The notes beneath the pieces are model-generated. The model ran no database searches. It worked only from the letters and a program-made list of their open reading frames with translations, and was not told the origin of the DNA. The translations under genes and the position numbers were made by a program. From Melieria omissa (Eukaryota; Arthropoda; Insecta; Diptera; Ulidiidae), in contig OZ020268.1 in assembly GCA_963971225.1 (NCBI GenBank), positions 36,543,848 through 36,607,847 of the forward strand: DNA of 64,000 nt, given 5' to 3'. Positions 11,173 to 22,170 of this stretch are shown one piece after another; position 1 is the stretch's first letter; every line of letters starts with the position of its first letter.

Positions 11173-13875
11173 CTATGGTTTCAACTGGCATTGTGCTCAA
11201 AAGTTATGCTCGAACCCACCCGAAATAAAGTCAAGTGAAGAGTCTATATTTACTCAAAAAGATTAGATAGGAAGTGGGGATGATTATTGAGAAAATATGA
11301 ACGGCAAAAACAACTTCTGAGCCCATATTTTAAATTAAGCAATATTTATAACAATGCACAACAAAATCAAAGTTTTTTTAAATAACAAAGTTCTGACAAC
11401 GGATTCTGGTATTTTCAAAGTCTACGTCTCGGCTCCCATTGTTTTTTGGAATATTGGTTGTCCTTGTATCTGCTATTCCACGATCAAGTTTTGTAGGACA
11501 TTTTAATACCAATTTTGACAGCACGAAATAAACACTTGAACACATTTTCAGTTTTGGCTTAATTCTGGCGTTCAAGCTAATTTCTGAGCTTTGATGTATT
11601 CAGAGACCTATAGTAGAAATTTATGGCGAATATTTTCGTGGTACATTTTGTCCTTGAAAAGTCCTGTGTTACAGGATATTTTTGGCATTTAAGAAAAAAG
11701 GGTCAAATTGACCCATACAAATAGGAGCTACAGGGTTAAAATGCTCCACAAAAATGTTCTTCATAGTATTTTACATCAAATTACTGAACACATATACCTG
11801 AAATATGAGGTTACATTGCTTTCGTATGCCGATTCACCATAAAAATGTGAAAAAGGGGAAAACTTTGACCCCCCCTAAACAAATTTCAGAAAACGCCGAT
11901 ACACGTATATTGTTTTTGGCCCCTCTACCAAAGATCCTTGTTATTTTTTTTTGTGTTGTACAGTGTAATTAAATACATTTCTTCATAATAGACGACAAAA
12001 TCTGTCGTTGAACTTAAACAAATAAGAAAGTCTGCTACCTGATTTCGCATTTCGCAAAATATAACAAACTACTAAATTATACAAATTTATCTCACATGGA
12101 GAATGTAACAATTTACATATTTTACACAATGTTGGTACAAAACATCAGCATTCTTGGCCTCGACAACCTTTTATTTATTTATTATTAAAAAAAAAAAACA
12201 CATTCATATCGTCGGCATTGTTCGCATGCTGTCAATTGAATCGATTAATTGGCAATGTCAAAGGTTGACCGCTTTTATTGGCATTGGCTGCATGCAATGT
12301 AAATTTTAATAACATTTAACTAACCTGAAATGATTTTAACTAAAGCTTAATTAAATTAAAATTTATTGACTTTTTGTGCCATTCAAATGGTTTTATGTGA
12401 GCCATAAACAGATAAATGCACTGCAGCGCTTATCGGCGTTGGTGGGTCCGAGTACATCAGTGAACTTCCTGCCAGCCAACCATAGGTTTAATGTCGTCTC
12501 GAAAGCCCACTTGAATTTTTATTGCAATGTGCGCGCCGACTGCACACTGAGTCATCAACGCACAGAGCGGAGTTCCTTACATTCAATCCGTTAATCGTTA
12601 CACACACACACATATACACCGATTTATAGATAACATTATATGTTGGCAATGCATAGAGAAACTTTCAAATTTCAATTAAATGGAAAGTCACAGAAATGAA
12701 ATGATTTTCCTATGTCGCCTGTTCAAATATTTCCCCTCCGCGTAAACATTGCAATTAGTGCAGCCGAGGCCATTGGTCTCTCTGCCTTATTCGGCACAGC
12801 TGATAAACAACTGCGTACGCTTCACTGCAATCGGCCGCCGTTATCGCAATCGTTTTGCGTTCTTATCATTGCCACACCGTTGCACTGCAATTCGACAATG
12901 CGCCCACATAAGTTTTCGCTTATCGCAACTTTAAATTATGCCGCTTGTACAGTGTACACATGTGTGTGTGTGTATTTACATATGAATTTCCGAATTAACG
13001 GCTTATTGCACTTGTAAGCTGTGTTTTTGTGTTGTTGCTGTTGTCATCGTTTTTGTACATAACCTTGTGAAACAGTGTGCGCGTTTGTGTTCTGATAATT
13101 TCACTAGCGACAAGTGATTGCTTTCGTTTAATGGATTTTTTATTTTATTTTTACTGCGTCGATCATACTCCTAATTTGTCATTAATGGACTTTAATGAAT
13201 GCAATTTTCACACAGTGTTTCTACTAAGAACTTACGTTATAAAGTAGTTCAAGTTAAAAGAAGCCTAAAATTATCAGTAAAATATTTCTTTTGGCAATAC
13301 TCTGAGAATGGAAACTTGGAAACATGGTACAATTACAGTCATTCTTTTTATATTAAAAATATTTTCCTATGTCATTTGTATGGATTTTGGTAACTTATGA
13401 GTATTTGTTATTATTTATATAAAGTATTGTATTGTTTTTTATATTTTATAAGTTTTTTATTTATATTTCTGATATCAATGTATACAAATCCATAATAAAT
13501 AAATAAATCCTTCATAAAATTCACTTGGGAATTGAAATCTTAACTGATCCTGAGTATTCTTAACAAATTTAGTGTACTCAGGAATTGAAATCTGAATGAT
13601 AACACTGGGCAACAACATGTCTGTTGCATGAAGTTTTTAACATGATTCTGAATATTTTTTTCACACTGATTTCAAAACCATATTCCCTTTTTATGTAACA
13701 GCTCTAGTTTTCGCAAAAAATGGGCCTGTCACTTTTTCGAATTTTCCTCGCCTTTTTTAACATTTTCGACTGTAATTTCCGAACCAATAATCCTATCGAC
13801 ATGATTTTTATATCGTTGGACTTACAACATTTCACGAAATCTTTTCTGACATTAATCAATTTTATGGGTTCCAAA
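11173..13875. other. Noncoding DNA with a GC-richer island
   Basis: The segment about 12200-13110 is less AT-rich and less repetitive than its surroundings. It contains a CA/TG microsatellite (near 12600 and 12960) and looks like single-copy intronic or regulatory sequence. Its open frames carry no recognised domain. The flanks at 11173-12190 and 13110-13875 are AT-rich with nothing recognised. Confidence 0.4.
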
Positions 13876-14156
13876 CAGAGCTGTTAAAGAATGCAATCAT
13901 TTGCGAATAATTAGTCAGTTGATTCTTTGGCAAAAGAGTGCATTCATTTTTTGTATTCAATGAATAAGAATAAAAAAATGAAGTCATTATTCAGACTAAA
14001 CATTTATGAATAATTATTCATTTTTACATTCATTTTTTGCTAGTCACTTGATTGCAGTCATTTGATTGCAATATCAAAATTAAGTCAATTGAAGTCATTT
14101 GAAGTCATCTGAAGTGATTTGAAGTCATTTGCAGTTAAGCTAAAGCCAGCGACTGA

Positions 14157-14588
14157 AGTTAATGATTTTGTAAAAAATTTAATTTCAAGTGAATTTATCT
14201 CCGACGATGCACAGTTAGGATGCGGTAGTCAATTTGTTGATTTTTCATCAACAGGTGATATCAAATAAATCAATATATTCAACAGGTTTTTACTACAGAT
14301 CTTATATAATTTTTTCTATATGAGTTATCGCTGGAAACTTCTTGTTCTTCCATTAAAGATGAATTCCTTTCATACATGGTTGATAAGTCTTCATCGATAA
14401 CAATGCTGAATCGCTATCCCACAATTAAAAAAGCGTATTTAAAATATAACACACCGTTCCCTTCTTCATCTGCCGTGGAACGGTTATTTTCGTTTGCAAC
14501 ACTATTAAATACGCCTCGTCGAGGTTCCCTTTCGGACAAAAATTTCGAAAAATTATTATTGTTAAAAGTAAATCATGTCGTTTGAATG
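14157..14588 (+). pseudogene. hAT transposase remnant with C-terminal dimerisation domain
   Basis: Two plus-strand pieces survive. The first (about 14157-14268) encodes VNDFVKNLISSEFISDD and ends in a stop after STGDIK. The second (about 14339-14585) encodes KDEFLSYMVDKSS, then YPTIKKAYLKYNTPFPSSSA, then VERLFSFA, TPRRGSLSD and FEKLLLLK. This is the conserved hAT C-terminal dimerisation region (P..S..VERLFS, TP.R..L, FE.LLLLK). It ends naturally at a stop after NHVV. The N-terminal BED finger and the catalytic Asp/Glu region are not seen, so the gene is heavily deleted. It sits between the left end of the 13876-16340 element and a nested insertion, consistent with being that element's own transposase. 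Confidence 0.8.
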
Positions 14589-14660
14589 AATTTACATTCA
14601 TTTGATTGCTACCTTTTGTTAGAATGAATTATTTTAATTTTAATTTTGTTAATATATTAA

Positions 14661-16108
14661 CAGGGCTATTCTGGCAACTATCTTTCAACTCACCTCAATC
14701 TTTCGAAGTACAAAAATCTTTCGAAAGACAATTTGCTATTCTAGCAACTATCTTGAAAGCTTTTTTCCGTAACATGAAAGACAGTTTGAAAAATGTGCTT
14801 TTGGGGTCGTTGTGTTTGTGTTATGAAGAGAAACGATATACGTATACACCTAAGTCTGTTTTTACACGGTAGATTGGTTCCAGAAGAAGCCGTGTAAAAA
14901 AAAACCGTGTAAAAAAAGACATTGATCGTATACAAAAATGGGTGATTTGTTCCTAATCTCTAAAACCTTTTAAAATTTCTTTACCAAACACGTCTTATTG
15001 CATTGACAGTTCACAAAATATTAACACGTTTCAATTGCTCTGACCAGTAAATTTTATTGTATGCACATAAAGGGAATTCCCCTAAATTAGTGCTATTCAC
15101 ATTTGCTTTGACCAGTAAAAATTGCTTGTACGCGCTAAAAGGGAATTCACTTAAATCTTTAAGCTAGTGTTCGCAAACTATCGATAGCACTATCGATACT
15201 ATCGATGGTTTCAGACTTTTTTCTTTCATAAATACTTTTTTGTGATATGAACATACTTCGCAAAAATTAAATTTGAAAAAAAAAATTTAAGTACATAAAA
15301 TTTCAAATCGTGCTAAATGGAATAAAATCGTGTAAAAAAATTAAAAATATTCAATTTTCAAACCGTGTTATATCAAAACCGTGTAAAAAAAGACCGTGTA
15401 AAAACAGACTTAGGTGTATATATAATATATATGGACATATTTTATAAAAGAATGCAATTACTTTTTTAATTTTTACTTCAGCTTGATTTCTTCAGCCATT
15501 GATTGAAATTTTTGAAATTTTGTTTGAATTTTTCATTTCACGACGGACGGTTCGTTTGCCAACAGTATTGCCAGCATCGAACAGAGCACTTGGTTTACAA
15601 ATGTGAGATTTTTATGAAGGATGAAAGAAAACGTAAAAATACACCAATTAACAGCAAAAGTACATAATATAAATTGGCCGAAAGTGTTTGTCTTCATGTG
15701 CTGTTCATTGCCTTAAGGTTAAATCTGACAACATCATGAACATCACATAAAAAATAAAACAATTAATTTTAATTCATATTTTTACACCAGTTCTTGTCTT
15801 TTCTCAAAAGAAATACGTAACTGCAAAATAATCCTGATAAACACATCTGTAATTAAAAAGAAAATCATAACGAAAATTGGAAAAATAATTTTCTTTCATC
15901 ATTGCAAAAATGCTTAAAATTTCACAGAAAAAGAGTTGGCTGGCAATGCTGTTCGCCGAAAACAGCTTTTCAACTCGAGTGTTGAATTTAAGAGCTTTTT
16001 CCGAAAGATTTTTTCGTTGGAATAGCCAAAATCTTTCCTTCAGTCTTTCAAACTATCTTTCAATAATCCTTTGAAAGTGTTTTAACAGTCTTTGCCAGAA
16101 TAGCCCTG
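14661..16108. mobile_element. Nested TIR element inside the hAT transposon
   Basis: CAGGGCTATTCTGGCAA at 14661-14677 is the inverse of TTGCCAGAATAGCCCTG at 16092-16108. The similarity extends inward as CTTTCAAAC/CTTTCGAAAG-type subterminal repeats on both sides. CAGGG-type ends suggest hAT. The flanking 8-bp sequences (TATATTAA and TAAATATT) do not match convincingly, so superfamily assignment is tentative. No transposase was recognised within. A third element is inserted at 14843-15420. Confidence 0.7.
14843..15420. mobile_element. Innermost nested MITE with 28-bp perfect TIRs
   Basis: TATACACCTAAGTCTGTTTT (14843-14862) plus TACACGGT is exactly repeated inverted at 15393-15420, giving 28 matching bases. 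The ends include TATA on both sides, compatible with a TA target duplication. Internally GTGTAAAAAAA motifs recur near both ends, and three ATCGAT motifs lie at 15179-15207. No coding capacity. Confidence 0.85.
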
Positions 16109-16469
16109 TAAATATTTTTCAAAAAACCCTGATCTTAATTTAGTGACTTCACTGAAAAATGAAGTCATTAAGTGATTTCACCAAATGACTAATTAGTCAG
16201 AATAACAGAAATGACTTCAGACTTCAAATTTTTAGTCTTTAGTCAAAACGCTAGTCAAAGACTGCAATCAAAAATTGAAGTCATTGATTGTGACTTCAAC
16301 TGATTTAATTCGCATTTGATTGCATTCTTTAACAGCTCTGGTTCCAAATTGGCGTTGTAATAAGGTCTCAAAGTAGGAACATCTTGAATTTCAAAGTGTT
16401 TTTTTCTGATGGCGAAAATTGTACAGATGTTTCATCAATCAAGTTTCGAAGTATATGAATACCTTAAGA

Positions 16470-16789
16470 AGAAACATCAAACAATACAACGCAGCCAAAT
16501 TATATGGCGAAATACACATTCGCATCGAAACAATAGCAAAAATGTACCATAGCCAATATGCAAAGCTTTGCATTTTTTTTGTTTCGAGTAATTCCAAATC
16601 TTTTTGTTTTTTGCTTGTATTTGAGACTATAAATGGAACATATAAAAGAGCATATTTTGAGGCCCCTAATTGTTTAAGGAAAAAGTATGAAAAGTGATGA
16701 AAATGACTATGGTACATTTTTGCTATTATTTTGATACAAATGTGCATTCCGCCAAATAATTTGGCTGTGTTGTATTGCTTGTTGTGTCG
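16470..16789. repeat. Imperfect long inverted repeat (foldback)
   Basis: The left arm at about 16470-16552 and the right arm at about 16707-16789 are inverted copies at roughly 80 percent identity, with a spacer of about 150 bases. Open frames run through both strands. Both arms translate in one register to KQYN(A/T)AKL(Y/F)G and IAKMYHS. The absence of indels explains the two overlapping open frames. A foldback element or an old inverted duplication is inferred. Confidence 0.7.
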
Positions 16790-17331
16790 GCTTTCATTAT
16801 ACACCTAACTTCTTAATTGATTTACAAAAAATGTGTATGTTTTTGGCCATCAAAGAAAACGCCCTACAATTCCATATTTTCCGACTTTGAGGTCCAAATA
16901 CCGCGGAGTTTTAAAATTTATAAAAATAAATTGTATCGTGAAAGAAACCGTGCGGTGTTGGTAATGCAACAAGGTGAAAATTATGTCAACCGGTTTATTA
17001 GTTTTGAAATTACGATAAAAAATATGGAAAAGTAGAGGAAAATCTGAAAAAAGTGACACGGTACCTGTATCTCACAAGAAATCTGAAGGTAGATTCGAAA
17101 TCAGCCAACCACCCAAGCCAGCCACCCAAGTTAGTAAGAAACAGTAAAAAACTTCAGCAACAGAAAAAAGAGGGATTTGGTTGTCCTGTGTAATTTTAAT
17201 ATTATTGTTTTTCTTGTTGTTTTTTATTTTAGTAGCTATTTATTTGTGGTTTCTGATCTACATGTTGAGTTGAGCATTGAGTTATATAAAAAAAAACTTA
17301 AAGTTCTTAAAAATAATATTCATTTGGGAAC

Positions 17332-18509
17332 TTAACCCTTTCGGTACTTCTTTTTTGTGTTTAACTTTAAAAATCATTATTTTCCATTTTATTACTGTGT
17401 AAGCCTACATAATGAATAATCAAAAGTCATAAATATTAATAAAAATAAAATAAATTAATTATTAATTAATTTAAATATTGTTCAAAAAAGTGGTTTTTGG
17501 GCATCATGCCATATGGCTTAGTAAGAAATAAAAAAAACCGTACAGCCCTAGTGAACTATGATATATTTGGAATGTAACCTTTTTTACACTTACTAAAGCA
17601 ATAAATACCTACTAGATTACTTACATAAACCTATAAAATAAATTGATTTTTGTAATAGATTAAATAAAAGTACGAAGTGACCTCTTTATGTAAAATACGC
17701 CGCTCGATAGGACTGCGCACTTTCTGAACCCCTACAATTTACTTGGTACACTAATCAAAATATTTTCTTCATTATTTGGTATAAAAACCTTCAGAGCAAA
17801 ATACAAAAATTTAACAATATATAGGGTGTTTTTTTTAGAGGTATAGAACTTCGAATTGAAATATAACACAAGAAAATCGTTTTAATGTCCATCAATTTGG
17901 CTTTATTGGAAGGATAATTTTATGCCATTAATGTTTAAATATGATTTCGGGCATGTGGCCGCCGCGGCTGGCTCGAATAAAGCCAATTCTACAGGTCCAA
18001 TTTTTAAAGTTGATGGACAAAGCTCCAATTGCTGTGCACGGTGGCGAATCGATTCATTCGGGTCCTCTTCAACATTTTGCTCTACAGCGACAATTGTTTC
18101 TTCGGTGCGCACTGTTCGACGTCTCTGCGGATGCGTATTATCACATAGAGTAAACGTAGTGCGAAAACGACCCATGGTTAGCCGAATTAATTGCTCTGAT
18201 GGACGATTATGTCGACCAAAATGGACGGAGCTTGCGGTAAACTTCGCGAACTGAACCATTATTTTGGAAATAAATTTGCACGATTTGCAAGCGTTGTTCT
18301 TTTGTCAACCTGTTCATGATGAAATGGCAAACCAAACTGAACATAAACGACATTAGAGTTGCCAGATTTGACCACAAAATGCCAGTTTTATCTCTATTCG
18401 AAAAACAAACCTCTAAAAAAAACACCCTATAGTATCCACAAGTTTTTGACCTAAAACAGGCACTTAAAAGAGGCTATGCCATATGGCATAGAATAACCGA
18501 AAGGGTTAA
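17332..18509. mobile_element. TTAA-flanked MITE carrying a rosa-like insertion
   Basis: TTAA at 17332-17335 and 18506-18509 brackets the inverted ends CCCTTTCGGT (17336-17345) and ACCGAAAGGG (18496-18505). Just inside, GCCATATGGC occurs near both ends (about 17508 and 18477). Removing the insertion at about 17822-18430 leaves an element of roughly 560 bp. TTAA targets with CCC ends indicate a piggyBac-like MITE. No transposase was seen. Confidence 0.75.
17822..18430 (-). mobile_element. Internally deleted rosa-like (DD41D) Tc1/mariner element, copy 2
   Basis: The ends GGGTGTTTTTTTTAGAGGT (17824) and ACCTCTAAAAAAAACACCC (to 18427) are complete inverted repeats flanked by TA/ATA, as expected for Tc1/mariner. 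The minus strand encodes MNRLTKEQRLQIVQIYFQNN, GSVREVYRKLRPFWS, then NRPSEQLIRLTMGRFRTTF, RRRTVRTEETI and ESIRHRAQQLELCPST. After that it jumps to the C-terminal GGHMPEIIFKH in another frame. The deletion junction follows CCATCAACT at nearly the same place as in copy 1 (8082-8666), so both copies descend from one deletion derivative. Unlike copy 1 it keeps the YRKLRPF segment and both TIRs. It lies inside a TTAA MITE. Confidence 0.8.
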
Positions 18510-20992
18510 CCGACCGATCCTGAAAATTCTAAAAAAATTCACTTAGGAATTGATATCTGAATGGATATTTTTATAAAATTTTTTTGTTGCTTGTTTTTTA
18601 TTTTATAAAATATGCACATGTTGTTTCTGATATCAAAGTTGCATTGAGTTTTTTTTACAAAAAATATTCTACAAATCCTTAAAAATTAAATTCACATGGG
18701 AAGTGAATTTTGATTTTATCCTGAACTTTCTCAAAAAATATTAAAAAAATATATAAATATATATATACCTATTATTGTTTTTTTCTTTTTTATTAGCTAA
18801 ATATTTGTTGAGCTTTGATAGAGAAATCCAGAGTCAAGAAGTGCAGGGACTGTAATGGAAGAACCTAAACGGTATAGCATCGGGATCAAAGCTTAGCAGT
18901 GTATAAAAACAATTCAATAAATTGCACCCAAGTTGCTTTCAGAGGGTTAAATCAATGACTAACCCTTATATTTTTTGTTATACCTTATCTTCAACCCTTA
19001 ATGGAGCACAGTGGACAGTGGGGAACACAGGATTTCATTTTGGTGTGTTTCGCATACAATTTTTGAGACAAATACTATTCGAAACCATATTTTATACTAG
19101 ACATTTTTGTGCTTGGTGGCGGGTGGAACCCTCAAACCCTGTGAGCGCCACTGATGCCAACAATAGTTCTATAGTTCTCACCATATCTGAAAATCATATC
19201 TAAATAGTTGCCTCATTAGTTCCTATTTAATGCTTCAATGCATTTTTGTATATCATCTTTTTTGAGAGTTACAATACTGAATCAGGTCACTGACGGACGC
19301 AGACACGAATAAACGAACATTGCTGGCTTGAGTTTTTTCCGTTATCTACGCGTGACTGTGACTCAGCTCAGGCTAAACTTAAAAAAATTACTGAAATGTT
19401 TCACGAAGTCGTGTTTCACGCCATTCACCAAAGACCCGGTTTTTTATTGTCATTTTCTGAAAAAAGTTTCCATTTGTAAATCACTGAATTCTATAGTTTA
19501 TAAATAATTGAATTGTGTTACATATTAACATGTCTTTGTTTGCTTATATTTTTCGTCTCCCTATGGCGCCAGTTGTACACAAAAAATATGTATTTGCCAT
19601 ACACCGATAACGTTATCGATAATGCAATATCTGCGGTAAACATAAACCATACAACAACTTTATTGTTTATACAAATAAAAAAAGTGCGCATTTTGAACGC
19701 CCCGGCGCAGCCAAGCGTCCAACTTAGGGAGCGAGATTTATATCATAAAAAAAAATTAGCTAAATATTGTCGGTTGGTATTTGTGGAAATTTCACAAAAA
19801 ATACTAAATCATCGAAGTGCCGCCACATTTGAGGCGCTGGAACAAGTGCACGACAACGCGCAATTGGCGGCCGTATACGTGTAGCACTTTGTTGTTGGCA
19901 GCAATTTCATATTTTCACTGCCTGGTCGTTGCGGTTGTTGGCTTTGTTTTGCAACGATGTCTTGTTTATTTGCCGCCGTTAACTTTATGATTCACGCTAA
20001 AAATCAATTAAAATAAATCTTGACGTTTGGCTGGATGCGGCGTGCTGCATGCCACATGCCACTCGGTGCTGGGTGCTGCCACACAAAGGTGAATGCCTTC
20101 TCCATTTGCTGGCACCGGCGGTCGCGAAACTCCAAGTCGTCTTGCAAACATCTTACGCCACAAACAACAACAATAACAAGAGCTACAACTAGAAAAAAAT
20201 TGCAACAAGAAAATAGAAAATAAAAATGTGCACACTTTGGCGCTGTGCACCACCACGTCGCTGCGCTTTGCGTCTCTTGGCGTTCGCTACTTGTATGCTG
20301 GTTACTCGTACTTGCGGTGTTTTCCTTTCAATGCGTTGTTTTGCCTACATTATGGCCAGGCCAGCTGCGTGTTGCACCTTCAGGTTCAGCGCTGTTGCAG
20401 TGTCAACGAGTGCGAAAGCAATCCGGTCGCGTGAGTACTCGAGGCCTATGCGACGCGGTGCATACATCTGATGGCGTTTTTAGTGTCAGCAACGGAATAA
20501 AACACAAACGGCACCGTACAAGTGGCAAGAAGGCAAATAATTCTTGCAGAGTACGCGCACGCATACGTCGCTTAATTAGTGCTGATGTTTGGCATTAAAA
20601 AAATATCCATCTTGTTTACAACTATCTGAACCGCAATGAAAACATTGTGTGTGTGTTGTTGCAAAACGACTCAAATAATGCTTTGCTATTTCGAGCGCGT
20701 ATGAGTCACATGAATGCTGCGTCAACGCTTGACGAAATGATTTATTTGAGTAGTGTTGCAATGAGGCGTTTTCCTCTTGAGTTTCTGTCCATCGAATTTG
20801 AATTGTGCAAAATTACTCACATTACTTACTGGTATTAGACATTCTGCACCAAAAAGGACGGAGGAACACTTGAACCAAAGATACTAAAGTACTTTGTACT
20901 TAAATCTCATTGATTCGAAGATCCAAACAGTCTGCGACAATCGATATTAACCTTGAAATGCATAGGTCCTCTTTAAGGCGGAATTCACTAAA
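18510..20992. other. Noncoding DNA; GC-richer island at 19.9-20.8 kb
   Basis: 18510-19900 is AT-rich with no recognised element. 19900-20830 is GC-richer, with CA/TG and CAA tracts and several overlapping frames on both strands, none with a domain. It resembles single-copy intronic or regulatory sequence of the host. Confidence 0.4.
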
Positions 20993-22170
20993 AGTGTCCG
21001 ACCGAATATTCGTTTTCGGCTTCGGTATTTGGACAATTTTAAATTTTTAGCTTCGTCTCAAATAGACGAATACTTTAGCCAAAGGTTTTCTTCCTGTAAT
21101 GCGAAACATCAAGATTGCGGATAATAGAAATAATTGTTGTTTTTCTTTTTAGGAACTGAACTAAGACTGTTTTATGTATTTTGGGGTCATGTCAAAGTTT
21201 GGGTTTTCACTATATTGAGGTGTTCACTATATAGTGTGTTCACCATACCCAGACACGACTGTATATTCTTTTATTAATTCTTTCCTTAAATTCATTTTTT
21301 CGTATTCGGCTTAAGTCTTCGGCCGGACATTTAAGTTGTGCCGATTATTCGGCTTGGGCTTCAACCAAAAATCCACCTTTGGTCGGACACTACTAAACAA
21401 GAAAGAAATTAATTAAAAGAAAACCGAATACTTTAGCCGAAGGTTTTCTTTATAATGCTAAACATTTTGCTCTGTTTTTAAGTATCTTATCAAATATAAG
21501 GTTTTATAGATATTTCGGACATCAAGATTGTGATTAATAAACATAATTTTTGTTCTTTGTTTTTGTTGGAAACTGATCTCTAAGACTGATGATTATTTGT
21601 TAAGTGGAACAAACAAATTAATAAATAAATAACGAATAATTGTGATAACTTTTTTCCTTAAATTCATTTTTTAGTATTCGGCTTCGGCCGAATATTTTAG
21701 TTTGCCGATTATTCGGCTTGGGGTTCGGCCAAAAATTTACCTTTGATCGGACACCACTAAACAAGAAAGAAATTAATTCGAAAATAACCGAATACTTTCG
21801 CCGAAGGTTTTCGCCCTATAATGCCAGACAATTTGCTCTGTTTTGAAGTGTTCAAATATACGGTTTTATAGATATTTCGGACATCAAGATTGCGGTTATT
21901 AAAAATTTGTTTTTGTTAGAACCTGAACTCTGTTCTTGTCTTTTCACATGTTCTTTTATTAATTCTTAAGTGGAACAAAGAAATGCATAAATGAAGAACA
22001 AATAAATTTAATAATAATAATAATAATTTTAATTTCCTTAAATGATTTTTTTTTAGTATTCGGCTTCGGCGGCAGCCGAATTTTAGTTGTGCCGAAGATT
22101 CGGCTTGAGCTTCGGCCAAAAATCCATCATTTCTCGGACACTACTAAACAAAGAAGAAATTAATTCATGC
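20993..22170. repeat. Tandem array of three TIR-bearing units, about 365-400 bp each
   Basis: The first unit runs from AGTGTCCGACC (20993) to GGTCGGACACT (21391), exact inverted ends, with ACTAAA directly flanking both sides. The following DNA repeats the unit. The landmark CGGACAC(T/C)ACTAAACAA recurs at about 21384, 21749 and 22136, and each unit has CCGAATACTTT(A/C)GCCGAAGG, a GGACATCAAGATTG block and TTCGGCTTCGG palindromes. The first unit carries an extra segment near 21180-21270. A nonautonomous DNA element that became tandemly duplicated is inferred. Confidence 0.75.

Larger units (their letters stand above)
13876..16340. mobile_element. hAT transposon, outermost of a three-deep nest
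   Basis: The ends are inverted: CAGAGCTGTTAAAGAATGCA at 13876 and its reverse complement ending CAGCTCTG at 16340. The match continues to about 24 bp. Perfect 8-bp direct repeats GTTCCAAA flank the element at 13868-13875 and 16341-16348, the hAT signature. Subterminal GAAGTCATTTG-like repeats occur inside both ends. A transposase C-terminal remnant lies at 14157-14588 and a second TIR element is inserted at 14661-16108. The element is not autonomous as seen. Confidence 0.9.

Noticed and set aside
17922..18254. Plus-strand frame of 110 codons
   Set aside because: Antisense of the deleted rosa-like transposase; the family motifs are on the minus strand.
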